DNA from: Omphiscola glabra
Taxonomy: Eukaryota; Mollusca; Gastropoda; Lymnaeidae
Direction: 5' to 3'
DNA: 64,000 nucleotides
NCBI GenBank assembly: GCA_964017045.1
Contig: OZ024795.1
Span: forward strand, 54,413,350-54,477,349
The position numbers were made by a program, and so were the translations under genes. Positions 47,201-58,640 of this stretch are shown here, one piece after another. The notes under the pieces are model-generated. The model made no database searches, had not been told where the DNA came from, and saw only the letters and a program-made list of their open reading frames with translations. The number at the start of each line of letters is the position of its first letter. Positions within the stretch are counted from its first letter, which is position 1.

Positions 47201-50200
47201 GGATGATGTGAAAAAAGATCTACAGCAGCTGGGTATCCAAACATGGAAAAGAAAAGCATCAAGTTAGGTCTGAGTGGAAGGAAGTGGTGAGGCGGGCCAA
47301 AGCCGTACATGGGCTGTAGCGCCACAGGGATGGATTTTTATATTTTGATTTCATTTTATTATTGCAAACAAAAGAAAGTTTTGAAATTTACAATCGAGAT
47401 TTAAAAAGTGATTTGTGAATTCATTCTAGATCTTATTTTTAAAATATCAAGAAAAACTATAATCTGTAGTTAAAAAATGGTGCGGTTCAGGCTGTTTACT
47501 ACTCATGAGGCAATAAGAAATATAGACATGATAAGGATAAACATAAAGAAAGACTACGAAGGCGCCTGAGCCAAAAATGTCTGCTTTTTCTTATTTTCTT
47601 TCTTCCAATAATCCTTTCCTTGTGTATATTTCATGCAGATTATAGGGTAAAACCAAGTTTTAAGTGTCCAAGAAAACTAAGAGATGTTTCATCCCACCTG
47701 CAAGGCTAAAGGTTGATTGGAGTCCTCTGTGTTTTGTATCCAGTTTTCAACTAGTTTTTCCACATTGCCTGAACAAATATAGCAGAGGCTGGCAAACAAG
47801 GACAGGTTCCCATCTCTTTCAGTCTCCAATCTTTTGGCCAAGGTGTCTGAGGGGAGAGAATTTGGTGAAGGACTTTTCAGCAAGCAGAATAACTTTGATT
47901 TATTCTTAAATATCCTATAAAATAATAAGCTGGTCACAATGTTATTTCATGTACATGTCCAATGTTTGGGGGGAAATACACAAAGTTATCCACATTAGAC
48001 CAGTAAATAAAACACCAAAACAAATGGCAGCAAATATCCCAAAAATAACCCTTAAATACATTTACCCAATGCAGTGAAATTTCAATAGCTGTTCAGGAAA
48101 TCATAAACTTTTATATAAAAAGGAAATGAATAAAAAAAATGATATATTTTTGCAACTGTTTTCAACATCCATATATATGATATTTTGTACATACCACAAA
48201 GAGATGAAAACTCTTCAGGCAAGGCGTAAGTAAGAATGACAGCCAAGGCCTCCTTCCAATTGTCTAAATCACATGTTTCTACAATATGAGCCCAGTCGTG
48301 GGTTACAACTGATGAGATCAGCTGTAGAAACATTTCAAAAGAATTTTGTTATTTTAAATTTTTTATTTTGTTGGTATATTACCTTATATTTTGTTTGAAT
48401 TCATCGCACACAGAAGTTCTCTCTCATCAATGAATGAAATCTCCATTTTAAAATAAACTTACCCTTCCCAAAGTTGATTTATTCCTTAGGAAATATTTCT
48501 TCTGTGTTCGAACCAGGAGCTCGGGACCACCAGCGATGGCAAGCAATATGGCTTCAGCCATTTTATTCTCACTTAGACACATCTCAACAGCAGCTTCAAA
48601 GTTACCGGTGAGAAGAGCTTGAGTCATAAGTCCATCAGCTAAAATCAGAACAAACAGAATGGAGCATTCGAAAACTGGTATGCACTTCAATTAGAAAGAA
48701 TTATTTTATAACTAAAACACAGTCCTTGATTCCCAGTCAGGTATCTTTTGAATCCTAACATAACGTATAGAAAGTTCTGAAGCCTTGCAATTAGAGTTGA
48801 ATTTTCAACAATCACTGAGGTATAAATGTTTACCACACATTTGAATTTTAAAGCAACAGAAATGTCTTAACCTTAGTAATTATAGACTAAATTGCTTGAC
48901 TCACTAAGGTTAATCTGTACATGACACTTTCTAATGGTAACAGCCTCCCACACAAGAATCTTACCGTTGTCAGTGGGAATAACTAATGGCGTCTCACAGC
49001 CTGATGTTTTTGACTGAGCACTGGCTATGTCATCAAACAGTGCAGACCCGTCAAGGTCATCCACTTGATCAACAGGCGTCTACATGAACACAAATCAAAT
49101 GATAAGCTTCAAGCAAACCATTTTAAATAGTTGTTAGAATAATAACAAACCAAACCCATTCATTATAAACAATGTGTATTCTTAATTCACTTTGGGTCAC
49201 TGACCTTTGATCCTACATTGGGGGATGCTTGTCCACTAGACAATAAACGATCTGCTTTCATTATGCTCTGTAGAAAAAATATGAAAGAAATTTGTCGCTA
49301 GCCTTCTTCATTTTAACATTTAAATAAATTACTTTAAAACTTATAATGTGCAATATTTTCAATCTCCCTTAATCTATATTTGCATTTTTCTTTCATCAAA
49401 TCAGTGTTAAAATTATTAATTTGCTTCATCTCATTCATACATTGACAAGCACACCACTTACTCCTGTATTAAGTAATGTCATCTTTTGTGCCAACTCCTG
49501 AGCATCCACTCCACGCCTTGAGGTGGCCGACACCTCAGTTCCTGTATGCTCCACTACCTTTATACAACAATAAAATAGATTTTAATATTTTTCAAACTGT
49601 CCTGTTTTTTTTATATAAAACGAACACGTGTACACTGTCTAATCTCTTTGGTATATACTATAAGGCAGTGGTGGTTGGGGATCCTTGCTATACGGCGTTA
49701 ACAGCTTCCAAGCCTGGGGATTCCACCAAGCGTCTGTGTTCCCAGTGTCGGGACTATGAATAGTATGTATTTAAAATGTAGTGTACAAGGGAAATTAGAT
49801 CCAGTTCTCAAGTTAAATATTGGAGAACAATCCCTTTATAGATGGCAGTTCCTTAAAAACCGCGTTAAGCGTTGTTTTTTTCTGTCTAAAGTTTTGCCTT
49901 TATTTTTGTGTTTTTATTTCTAATCGCTGGTGAGAAAAAAATGACAACTTCTGTTATTCTGACAATAATAGGATGTGTATGACAAAGTTCAACTCTGTGC
50001 ATGACAAAGTTCAACTCTGTGTATGACAAAGTTCACTCTGTGGGAACAGGAGCATGTTAGAGTTAGCTTCTTTTATCATAATGCTGTATTTTAACATTGT
50101 CACACAGGTTTGAGCTAGTTGAAAAAAATAATACAACCGTAATATACTTTAGAATTGAAAAATAATTTCCTTGCTGTTTAAACAAATAAGCATAATCTTT

Positions 50201-53200
50201 ACCAAAAAAAAAAATAATAATAAAAAAAACTACATTTAAATTTTATATAAATAACGACACATTGATTTCAAAATAACACATGAAAAATTAACATGTGTCA
50301 CCAATCACAATGCACACTTCTGGACACGTGGTCACAGCACATGAATACAAGAGTTATCTGGTCACAGCACATGAATACAAGAGTTATCTGGTCACAGCAC
50401 ATGAATACAAGAGTTATCTGGTCACAGCACATGAATACAAGAGTTATCTGGTCACAGCACATGAATACAAGAGTTATCTGGTCACAGCACATGAATACAA
50501 GAGTTATTGTGTATTTAAAAATATTCATCTCATAATATTCCAAAGGAAAGACCAAGCATGAACAAGAACAGAAACACCAAATAAACAAATCTAGGTACCT
50601 CAGTGCAGACGTAAACATTTCTATATAACAGAGTGAGCTTGAAATTATTGACTATTTATACAACCATTTATATTTACCTTGCGAGCCAACTCATTCTGAT
50701 CATATCCGAGCAGCTCCAGAAATTTGGTCCTGGGTTCTTTTTCAAAGTTGACCTAAACAAGAAAAATATTATTTACTGGCAAATCGGTTCCCTCTTAACA
50801 CACAACTATTTCATTTATTAGTTCTCTTTTGCATCCTGATTCTTACAAACTGAGTTGCTTTTCCTTCTGTTCAACTGAACTGAATGAGCTCTAGCTAAAC
50901 CATTATTAACATGATCAGTGTCTTATCAAGTGTAATAAAACATGACCCGGAACATGATAATTATGAAGGGAAAGGATTTTCTCAAAAACCCTCAACCAGT
51001 AAATGATGACTCTAATCCCAAAGCCACTATCAAGGTAGTTTGTCAAAACTAAAACAAGCCACAATCAAGGTAGTTTGTCAAAACTAAAACAACCGAATCA
51101 ACTCACTCTCATAAAATTCCAAATATTTTCTTGCATGCCATCTTTACTGTTAGCCGCCTTCATGGCACAGAATTCTAAAAAGTGTCCATCTTTCAAAGCT
51201 TGTTCCAGTTGATTGGACTGCACCACCAGTTCAGTCTCTGTCACTACTTGACTGATGGTCACTTGCCGACTCACCGGTTGCGAATGGGTTGGTTTATCTA
51301 GGACAAATGTTACCAGCTTACCGCCAAACTAGAAGAAAAGGGAGATGTACCAAATAGGTAAAAAATTGTTTGTCAAATTGTATTTGAAACACGTAATTGA
51401 CCATAGATTGTAAATGGAAATAAAATCCCCAGTGAAGGTTGAAAATGTTGCCAATAAACTTTATATTATTTACATTCATATTATCAAAACAATTAATGTA
51501 AAAATTCCACAATCTAACAGACAATAACATTTAATAAAATAAAATTGTAAAATTACTTTCGTTTTAATTTAGAATAAAATGTTTAAAACATATAGAGATA
51601 TTATGATTTGTTTAAAGCATATTTAAAATCAACAATTTCATCAACTTACAGCAAACGATGCACCAACTGGTTTTCTAATCCACTTTGGTGGTTTCTGCAA
51701 GGGTAAGGTTTTATCCTCCTCATGAGGCACTTGGACAGGGGCTTCCCCAAACTGAGCTCCTCCAAATGATTCTGCTACCTGTTTCAAAAATATTGATAGC
51801 TAAAAGGGTTGTGCGAACATTTCAAACCCATTCACACTTGCATAGCTTATTTACCAAAGGGTAACACTTGCCACAACAAGGTAATCAAAGGAACTAAAGT
51901 TGCCATAGAAAGAAGTCTGATAGAATACCTTGTTGCTGGGCTGAACTGGGTGCCCCCCTCCGAGCAGAGAATAGAGAGTAATGTGGCCATCAAAGGATGC
52001 ACTGGAAATAATGGATGGATTCCTAGTGCACCACTGGATGTCAAAACACCACTGGTTGTTGGTAGACAGATCATACACAACCTGTTACAAGACAAGGAAA
52101 AGCATAAATCATTTATACATTTTTTCTAACAGGTATTTACAGCCTAGAGCAACAATTAATAAATTTTTTATTCCTTGGTTAACACTCATTACAATTTTAT
52201 TCCATTGGGTGTGTTTACTAAAAATGAAAAAAACTAACAAGAATTTAAATACAAAGAAGAGAATCAAATCAGTAGGAAACAGATCAAATGTGGAGCTATT
52301 AAACAATACCTCTCCATTAGGGACATTTGGATTCCAGCAGAGAATTCTATTGTCCTTACCGCAGCTCAACAACAGGTCAGGGTCTCTTTTACACCAAGCC
52401 ATGGATAAAACACCCCTACAATACAAATCAAAAGCATTACCCACCATTCCATGATCCAAATTTGGATTTAAACTGTTTAAAAAACAAAAAAGTTATAATA
52501 AAAAATCAAAATATTTCATTGAAAAACTATAAAAACTAATCAATTAACTAGATAATAAATGATGTACTTCTGATGGTTTTCCAAAACCTTGAGAGGAGAA
52601 GTGGCATATCTCAGGTCCCAGACCTGGATGACTGGGGTATGGTCATCTTCTGATGACAGACACAGTTGTGTAGCAACCTCTGGATGCCAAGCTATTAATT
52701 TGGCTTTAATCTGTTGAAAAGTTTGAATAACTTAATTTTTTTAATTCAAAAGTATCATTTTTTAACAAACTAAAAGTTTAATATCATTTCAAATTCATCA
52801 CAAGAATTATTTTGGTTCACTGAAATATTAAATAGGTATGTAGAGAGGTTGTTGACTATGCAGGCTGATCACTAGCCCCTCTCAAACACAAATTAAGAAC
52901 AGTTTCAGTGACAAAGACATACGCGAGACATGCTGGACAAAGACATACTCGAGACATGCTATCACTGATTTTGATGATGGGTTCATTTTTCCTCAAGTCC
53001 CAGACAACACATCTGGAGGCAAATGTTGATCCAAGGATGTGTTGCACCTGGCAGTTCCATGCCACACAAGCCAACTCTTCAGGAGGCTGCAACAAGTAGA
53101 AGAAGCCTTAATAAGACAGGAGATAGATGGGATAAAATGCCTGCTTTATGTTTGGGCATTAAAAATGTATTCACATAAATTTTAAAATGAAGTATTTCAA

Positions 53201-55656
53201 GTGACACAAACGGGGTTATTAAGCAGTACCTGTGATTTTTGTCCGGGCGTCATAGGACTCTCAGTCCTTAACAAGTCCCAAATGTAAATCTCGGAATCGC
53301 CCCCTCCTGAAGCCAGCAGATTTGACTAAAAAAAAAAAAAACTATTATATTGATTTCTGGGGAACAACAATGAAACAGCAATGTGTGGGGAACAACAATG
53401 AAACAGCAATGTGTGGGGAACAACAATGAAACAGCAATGTGTGGGGAACAACAATGAAACAGCAATGTGTGGGGAACAACAATGAAACAGCAATGTGTGG
53501 GGAACAACAATGAAACAGCAATATGTGGGGAACAACAATGAAACAGCAATGTGTGGGGAACAAACAATGTTCAATGATAAAAAGATTGGCAGAGAAATAA
53601 TAAATGAGCTGAAATTATTATTATTATTATGGGTAGTTTTCTATAGCGTGGTACCCCAGCCTAGGGCTGGGCTCACCACGCTGTACATACAAATTAAAAT
53701 GAACTTAAAAAATATAAATTAAAAACCAACCATTCCATATCAATTTACATGTGAAGCCATGGACGGCACTCCGCAGCATCGTTTAACTTTCAGAGGGGGA
53801 ATCAGTCAGGATAGTAAAGTTTAAAGAGATGTGTTTTGAGTGCAGTTTTGAAGGCTGTGATGGTTGATATATTTCTGATGTGTAGTGGAAGAGAATGCCA
53901 TTGTTTGGGGGCACAGTAAGAGAAAGATCTTTCACCGTATGTTTTTGTGCGAGTCTTAGGGACAGAAAGAATACGCTCGTCTGCGGTGGAGCGAAGCTGT
54001 CGAAGGGGTGAATAGACAGAGAGAATTTCGGTTAGATAGGAAGGGCAGGAATTCGAGAAAAAGTTGTGGCACAGAACAGAGAGTTTATAATCAATCCGTG
54101 CTTGTACAGAGAGCCAATGAAGTGAATGAAGTAGTGGTGTGACGTGATCACGTTTTTTTGCCTTTAAAACTAGCCTAGCATCTGAGTTTTGAACCTTTTT
54201 TAATCTTTCTAAGAAGTGCTTTGGTGAGCCTGACAGTAGAGAGTTGCAGTAGTCAAGACGAGAGAGAACAAGAGCACAGACTAAGGTTTTTGTTACACTA
54301 ACTGTGAGGTAGTGGCGGATGGAGCTGATCTGACGGATAGACTTGCCTGGAAAGGATTTAGGTCCAAGGCTTTCACTGAACCAGTGTGTCTAGTTAGCTC
54401 AGTGGCAAGACAATCTTTGGACCCTGCTAGCAGTTTGTCTGCGCTGTAGACATGTATACTGCCGTTCTCTCCACCTCCTATGATCACTCCACTTTCTGTA
54501 TCTTTCTGTGGGCCCCAAACTACTTTATGGAACCTGTTCAAGGTAGATTTAATTTTGACATAAAACTCTTATTTCGTTTAAGATCATGCAAGCAGTTTTA
54601 AATTCACACAAGACAATGCTAATTGCGCACTCAAAAAAATTATTTATAACTAAAACCTTTGCTTATTTTTTAAGTAAAATTGATAGAAAGTTTTTTTTTA
54701 AATATATATATAAAAAAGGACAAATGAAAAAGTTGTTTACCTGACATCTGAGGGTACAGAAGCTACCATTGGCATATCCAAAGTGGCCTCAGCAAGGTTC
54801 AGGCTGTACAGCTCAAGAGCTGATGTTGTGCTAGATGGGAGTTTAGAGAAAATGAAATTATTATGAAAACATTTAAGGATAATAAATGACGGACTGCGTC
54901 CATTCAAGATATGTCAAGGAAAAAGTGTAACCAGGCATGCTTAAGCTTGAAATGAAAGAACAGGACAATAAAAAGAGAACAGCTCTGCTAAAAGCTTTCT
55001 TGAGCAGACAAAACAACAAAGACATAGAAAGGAGTTGATAACCTAAGTGTCAGTGTACAAATGTAAGTTTTACCAGTATTAAAGAGATTTCTTCATTTTG
55101 ATTTTATAAATTATATGATCCAGTTTGAACTGCAGTTATGACATGTGTAGATATTTTATTTTAAAAATGTATTACTGCTGTGAAGAGGTGTGTAGCATAA
55201 ATCAGTTGGAATCAATCTAATGTATTCTTTCAATTCAATTTAGATTTGATTAGCATGTGTTACAGAACAAGGGTTTTAAAAGAACTAAAAGCACAGGAGG
55301 GGATTAAAGTTACACTAGTGTAACCCTATACAGTTATAGTAAAATTAATTACTGTTTCGCTCATTTTTGTTAAACCATTTTTTAAAAAGTTTACCTATAA
55401 ATCTTAAGACTCTATTCTGAAGTGGAAACACATTGAGCTTTGACCCGTTTGAAGTGAGAGGAAACTGTTGATAATGGTTTGGTTGTATTACATGCACACA
55501 CATTTTGTGAAATACATTGAACATTCACCCATTTTCTAATCACCTGAAAGTGGCATCAAGTTGTTGGGCAGCTGTCCCAGTGGCAACATATATAGGATAC
55601 TGATTCTCCGGTGACCAAGCCATATTGGCCGTCCTGTCAATCTCCTTTACCCTCAT
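38265..55656 (-). CDS. SEC31A: SEC31, COPII outer-coat subunit, complete gene with 26 coding exons
   Basis: Structural rod of the COPII outer cage. It pairs with SEC13 and helps SAR1-GTP turnover at ER exit sites, cytosolic face. Coding exons: 55656-55544, 54830-54741, 54533-54347, 53325-53230, 53086-52949, 52710-52568, 52415-52310, 52081-51929, 51778-51650, 51328-51107, 50752-50678, 49557-49462, 49267-49205, 49079-48965, 48638-48463, 48321-48195, 47846-47698, 46760-46590, 46320-45975, 45675-45543, 45148-44947, 43762-43646, 42642-42565, 41111-40986, 40094-40023, 38453-38265. They sum to 3612 nt, 1203 aa (human SEC31A 1220), with all phases consistent. Residues 1-340 form WD40 blades (KEIDRTAN start; [22 protein letters not shown]). 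The SEC13-binding blade is [14 protein letters not shown], about residue 371. The ACE1 helical region spans about 400-780 ([39 protein letters not shown]). A Pro/Gln/Tyr-rich linker spans about 800-1080 with AWNDPP (GAP-stimulating region). The C-terminal helical domain is 1085-1203. Intron 3 uses a GC donor. The ATG lies in an exon with an upstream acceptor (exon from 55685), so a non-coding exon is expected. Invertebrates usually have one SEC31; the symbol follows the vertebrate A form. Confidence 0.95.
38977..40022 (-). repeat. 40-bp x about 26 array copying SEC31 exon 25 3' end and splice donor
   Basis: On the - strand each unit holds GACAGATTGAGAGAGAACTTG-like sequence, here TTGAGAGAGAACTTG followed by GTAAGAT. 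The last 32 nt of exon 25 and its GT are identical to the unit over 34 nt, and the remaining 6 nt match intron positions +3 to +8. Every unit thus carries a copy of the donor. The period is not a multiple of three, and the extended frame meets TGA within three codons of the true donor. Confidence 0.93.
40426..40547. repeat. Minisatellite, 29 bp x 4, SEC31 intron 24
   Basis: Unit TGTGTTGTATTACATTATTT plus CCCAATGTT. Non-coding. Confidence 0.9.
40744..40866. repeat. Minisatellite, 47 bp x 2.6, SEC31 intron 24
   Basis: Units share CATTAAACATTTCTTAGCTT, TAATAACAGATACAACATAG and CACACAA. Non-coding. Confidence 0.88.
41873..42008. repeat. Direct duplication, about 65 bp x 2, SEC31 intron 23
   Basis: Both copies carry ATGCTTCTATGCCATGCAAT, CTTCACAAAGGTCA and GTTATATTTCATATCTTTGT. 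Non-coding. Confidence 0.88.
42097..42390. repeat. Degenerate minisatellite, about 19-20 bp x 15, SEC31 intron 23
   Basis: Variants of GGTACCATGGGATGGACTT. The units drift (TGATACC, TGTTACC, GGGGTGG). Non-coding; the reading frames across it are artefacts. Confidence 0.88.
43040..43456. repeat. Minisatellite, 45 bp x 9, SEC31 intron 22
   Basis: The unit holds ACCTTACACTCTACTTATGT, GGTTCTGTACAGTAATAATT and CTAAA. The period is 15 codons, so long frames of 149 and 163 codons appear. Read on the transcribed strand, each unit contains TACTGTACAG|AACCAC, an acceptor-like string. Confidence 0.93.
44067..44510. repeat. Tandem repeat, 88 bp x 5, SEC31 intron 21
   Basis: Units share TTGTAAGTTTGAGCATAAAC, CTTGGCTAGCACATCACA and AAGCC. 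Within each unit GTAAGTTTGAG and AAACTCTTAC form an imperfect inverted repeat. Non-coding. Confidence 0.92.
44601..44905. repeat. Minisatellite, 19 bp x 16, SEC31 intron 21
   Basis: Unit ACCTAACACATCAGCAACC; a few units read AAAC. It lies about 40 bp from the exon 21 donor. Non-coding. Confidence 0.95.
45700..45935. mobile_element. Dispersed repeat fragment sharing the SINE tail
   Basis: 45720-45772 matches the SINE tail (CCATGC.ATTTTAGCATGCTC, then GCGCT.TGA). The following part (GGGGCAAACTGTTGCACAAT and TTTAGGGGCAATTGTATGGG) looks like a diverged interspersed element. It lies in SEC31 intron 19. Family not recognised. Confidence 0.45.
47085..47335 (+). mobile_element. LINE C-terminal fragment in SEC31 intron 17
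   Basis: The + strand, antisense to SEC31, encodes [12 protein letters not shown], then [15 protein letters not shown] and [15 protein letters not shown], the usual tail of many LINE polyproteins. At least one stop interrupts it. 5'-truncated. Confidence 0.8.
50330..50514. repeat. Minisatellite, 30 bp x 6, SEC31 intron 11
   Basis: Unit GTCACAGCACATGAATACAA plus GAGTTATCTG, almost without variation. Open frames on both strands follow from the 30-bp period. Confidence 0.95.
52910..52961 (-). repeat. 26-bp duplication of SEC31 exon 5 donor
   Basis: AGCATGTCTCGA|GTATGTCTTTGTC at the end of exon 5 is repeated 26 bp further into the intron as AGCATGTCTCGC|GTATGTCTTTGTC. Both copies have the same GTATGT donor. 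The 26-nt extension would shift the frame. Confidence 0.85.
53357..53570. repeat. Minisatellite, 28 bp x about 7.6, SEC31 intron 3
   Basis: Unit GGGGAACAACAATGAAACAG plus CAATGTGT. It starts about 30 bp upstream of the exon 4 acceptor (on the - strand). Three - frames are open through it by virtue of the repeat. Confidence 0.95.
53612..54340 (-). mobile_element. LINE 3' end (CR1/L2-like) filling SEC31 intron 3
   Basis: Close relative of 3946-4589, same 3'UTR and (AAT)n tail (53613-53630 on this strand). It is about 90 bp longer at its 5' end, with [12 protein letters not shown] and [13 protein letters not shown] readable. The homology reaches to within roughly 10 bp of the exon 3 donor at 54346. 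Sense orientation relative to SEC31. Confidence 0.85.
54341..54347 (-). other. GC splice donor of SEC31 intron 3
   Basis: Exon 3 must end at NPFQ (CCTTTCCAG) to join SNLLASGGG of exon 4. The next bases are GCAAGT, not GT. CAG|GCAAGT is the strong consensus of the minor GC-AG intron class. No GT gives the right frame and residues. Confidence 0.85.
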
Positions 55657-56121
55657 TCTAGTCGGTTGATGATGATTTAAATTTGCTGGAATCATATCAA
55701 AAACATGTTTTACAGCACATTAAAAAGAGGAATCAACCAATCCGTATCCTTCATGGTCTCATATGAATCCTTTTCTTTCATGGTCTTGTATGAATCAGTA
55801 TCATTCATCGTCTCATGGTGTTAAATTTTCAGTAACATAAAAAAAAAGGTTATTACTGCAGGCTAAGCGTATAAATTTTAAATTACTTAAAACAGCATAA
55901 ACTATAAAGACTAAACTATGTAATAAATAAATGATACCGTTAATTACTGTAATTACCTAAACATACCAAGTTGTAGATCTAATTCAATATATTTTTATTT
56001 TAGCATGAATAAAATGAAATAGAATAATTAGATGTATTTATACAACTGAATATATAAAAGATAACATTTTGGGATATCTGACTATCAATTTTTACATAAA
56101 TATCAGTAAGGTTTTTATTAA
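55657..56121 (-). other. SEC31 leader exon part and start of the 5'UTR intron
   Basis: The ATG exon probably begins at 55685, after TTCCAG, leaving 29 nt of 5'UTR. A second possible acceptor (GACTAG) lies 2 nt before the ATG. A degenerate repeat (CATGGTCT.GTATGAAT, about 30 bp x 3) lies at 55742-55816. The remainder is AT-rich intron-like DNA. Confidence 0.45.
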
Positions 56122-56905
56122 CCCTTCCAGTACCCAGCGCGTCTTTTTGCAGTGACCTAATTATTTCCCTACGGCCCAAGCGCGTCTTTTTTCACCAGCC
56201 GATTTTTTTCCCTGCAGCCCAAGCGCGTCTATTTGCCACATAGAGGGGTATCCAATATAAACACAAAAAACGAGGCTATAACCTTTCACCTTAGTCTCGG
56301 GCAGAATGTTTATTCGTTAGGGGAATAGTCGAATTTTATTTGGCTTTTTAAATTATAAAAATAAACCAATTACTGAATTTTTTGTATTAACTTATAATTA
56401 ATCTGAATTTGTTGTTTCCGTGGCGCCACCTAGCGGAATTAATGACGACTTACGCAACATAGAGGGGTGTCAATATAAATACCAAAACGACGATATAACC
56501 TTTTACCTTAGTCTCGGGCAGAATGCTTATTCGTTAGGGGAATAGTTAAATTTTATTTTGCTTTTTAAATTATGAAAATCTACCAATTACTGAATTTTCT
56601 GTGCGGATCTGAATTTCGTTGTTTCCATGGCGCTAACTATCGCTATTGATGACGACTTACGACCACTTAAAGGGTATCTAATATAAACACAAAAACGAGG
56701 ATAAAACCTTTCACCATAGTTTCGAATTTAATTTTGCCTGTTAAATTATGAAAATCAACCGATTATGATTTTTTTTGTGCAGATCTGTAAACTATCAAAT
56801 TTTGGCTCATTTCAAAATAATGTCTGGGCCACAGGGAATAGATATCAAAATAATAACCGGTACTGAGAGGCTATTGGAGCAAAAAGTAGGTTGGTACCAG
56901 AAGGG
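56122..56905. mobile_element. piggyBac-like MITE, 784 bp, flanked by TTAA
   Basis: The flanks are TTAA at 56118-56121 and 56906-56909, the piggyBac target. The termini CCCTTCCAGTACC and, inverted, CCCTTCTGGTACC differ at 2 of 13 positions. Inside, a block of about 200 bp recurs roughly three times, with AGAGGGGT.TC, TTAGTCTCGGGCAGAATG and TTCGTTAGGGGAATAGT. GCCCAAGCGCGTCT is repeated near the left end. No transposase. Confidence 0.8.
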
Positions 56906-57119
56906 TTAAAAACAAATTCAATTATTATTATAATTTTTGTAGTTAATCTTTTTTCAAATAACAAACCCATCAGCAGTCAAAAGGGTGAGGGCAGCTATGT
57001 TGAGATATTTAGATGGCATGTCACATGCAGATCAATGTCATTTATTAAAAGCTTCAGTGCCTTTCCCAACTGTCTTAGTTTGAAGAAGATTGGTAAAAAT
57101 ATAGACCAATAGGCAATAG

Positions 57120-57460
57120 TTCTTGCAAATGGGATACCTTTTCAAAATGGGATCTCATATCCAAATGGGATCCTGACTTATGAGGGATCCCGACCTAATT
57201 GAGTTCCCAAAGGGATCCCATTTCCAAGTAGGATACCATTATCAATTTTTTTCCCTTTTTAGGTGGGATCCCGTTTCCTGCGGGGATCCTCTTCTCTAAT
57301 TAAATTGTCTCCTAAAAAAATTCCTTTAAAATAACTTTAGTAAACCTTTTGTTCCCCTACGGGATCCCATTTCCAAGTAGGATACCATTTTCCAATGAGA
57401 TCCAGTTCCTATCATACTATTGGAATCCCGATCCCATTGGAATCCCATTTATTTTCACGC
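57120..57460. repeat. Degenerate GGGATCC-rich block
   Basis: Many variants of GGGATCCCATTTCCAA and GTAGGATACCATT recur irregularly, once exactly (57212-57241 and 57361-57390). It could be the subterminal repeats of a transposon. Origin not recognised. Confidence 0.5.
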
Positions 57461-58574
57461 TATCTTGGCCTATTGATGAACAATCCTTCCACTACTTCAC
57501 GAATTTGAAAAGGGCGCCAGGGACAAAGAAAATAGTGCAGCTATTATATTGTAAATGCAATAACCCTCTATTTGCCCACAGGGCAAGTTCCCCATGTGAA
57601 AGGAAAATAATTTGCAGAAATTAAATAAACGTCCCACTTATTGTAGAGAAATTAGTGAATTAATTTAAAAACCATAGGCCTATATGTGAATATCCAATTT
57701 TATTAGTGAAACAAGACCTTTATTTCACAATAATAAACCGATAAAAGATAACTAAAATTTTTGAGACTTAATTATTTAAAATTGTAAACCCACCATTTGT
57801 TTATAAAGAAATATTGAACACCTAGACATAATTTAAGTTATAAAATAAATACAACTTTTTTATTTTAAACTAGATACATCCATTTGGGTAACTTTTATAA
57901 GATATATTTAAGGACAGAAGAATTCTTCTCATTTTACCACAATGGCGCGGTGAAAGACAAAAGATTCATGAAAATGTACTTCTTTTGATTTCGTAAAATT
58001 TGTTAAATTGTTGTATTCCAACAAAAAGATGGTATTTTTACTTTTAATGAAGATCCATAAGGCTCATGAGGTAAAAATGACTTTTAAAATTTATTTTTGT
58101 AGAAATAATAATTTGGGTTAAAATAAGGGTTTACCCAATTTCAGTTCAGTGAATTTCAAATTCAATTATTGAATTATTGGCCAAAACCAAAAATTAAGTT
58201 TAATTCTCCACTAACTATTAACGCTATGATTATGAATTTTTTCCAACGCTCGCGAAGACTACTGCATACCTTATCCGGCCTTATCATACACAGTATCCTG
58301 CTATGCATCTGTTATGTTATGTTGTCATTGGCCGTGGCTAGGAATATTAGAATTACGCAGGACTAGCAGACGCAGTTCTGCTATGAATTCGATAATTACC
58401 ATTTTAATTATTTATCCAAGTGGGAATTTTTATGAAACTTGGAGTACACTAAGAACCGTATCAGTTTTTAACTGATTCTAATTAATTTAAAATACCTTTA
58501 ATCCCTCAGTAAAATATAATATAACAATGCTCCAGTGCACACTAAAAAGCATAAATTTGCAGTGTTGATTTGTT
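57461..58574. other. Upstream spacer, no gene seen
   Basis: AT-rich. No ORF with a recognisable family. Probably the first (non-coding) intron or flank of SEC31. Confidence 0.45.
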
Positions 58575-58640
58575 GTTCTCAACGTGGCAGTCGCCACATT
58601 ACCATTTTCTCTTCCGCTTCCGGTTCGACCAGACCAATCA
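58575..58640 (-). promoter_or_regulatory. Promoter-like segment, possibly of SEC31
   Basis: On the - strand in order: GATTGG (inverted CCAAT, 58633-58638), ACCGGAAGCGGAAG (paired ETS-type GGAAG sites, about 58609-58622), then TGCCACGTT (58580-58588), which contains GCCACGT, the core of XBP1/ATF6-type ER-stress sites. The combination suits a housekeeping secretory gene. No TATA box. The distance to the ATG exon, about 2.9 kb, requires a 5'UTR intron, and its donor was not identified. Confidence 0.35.
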
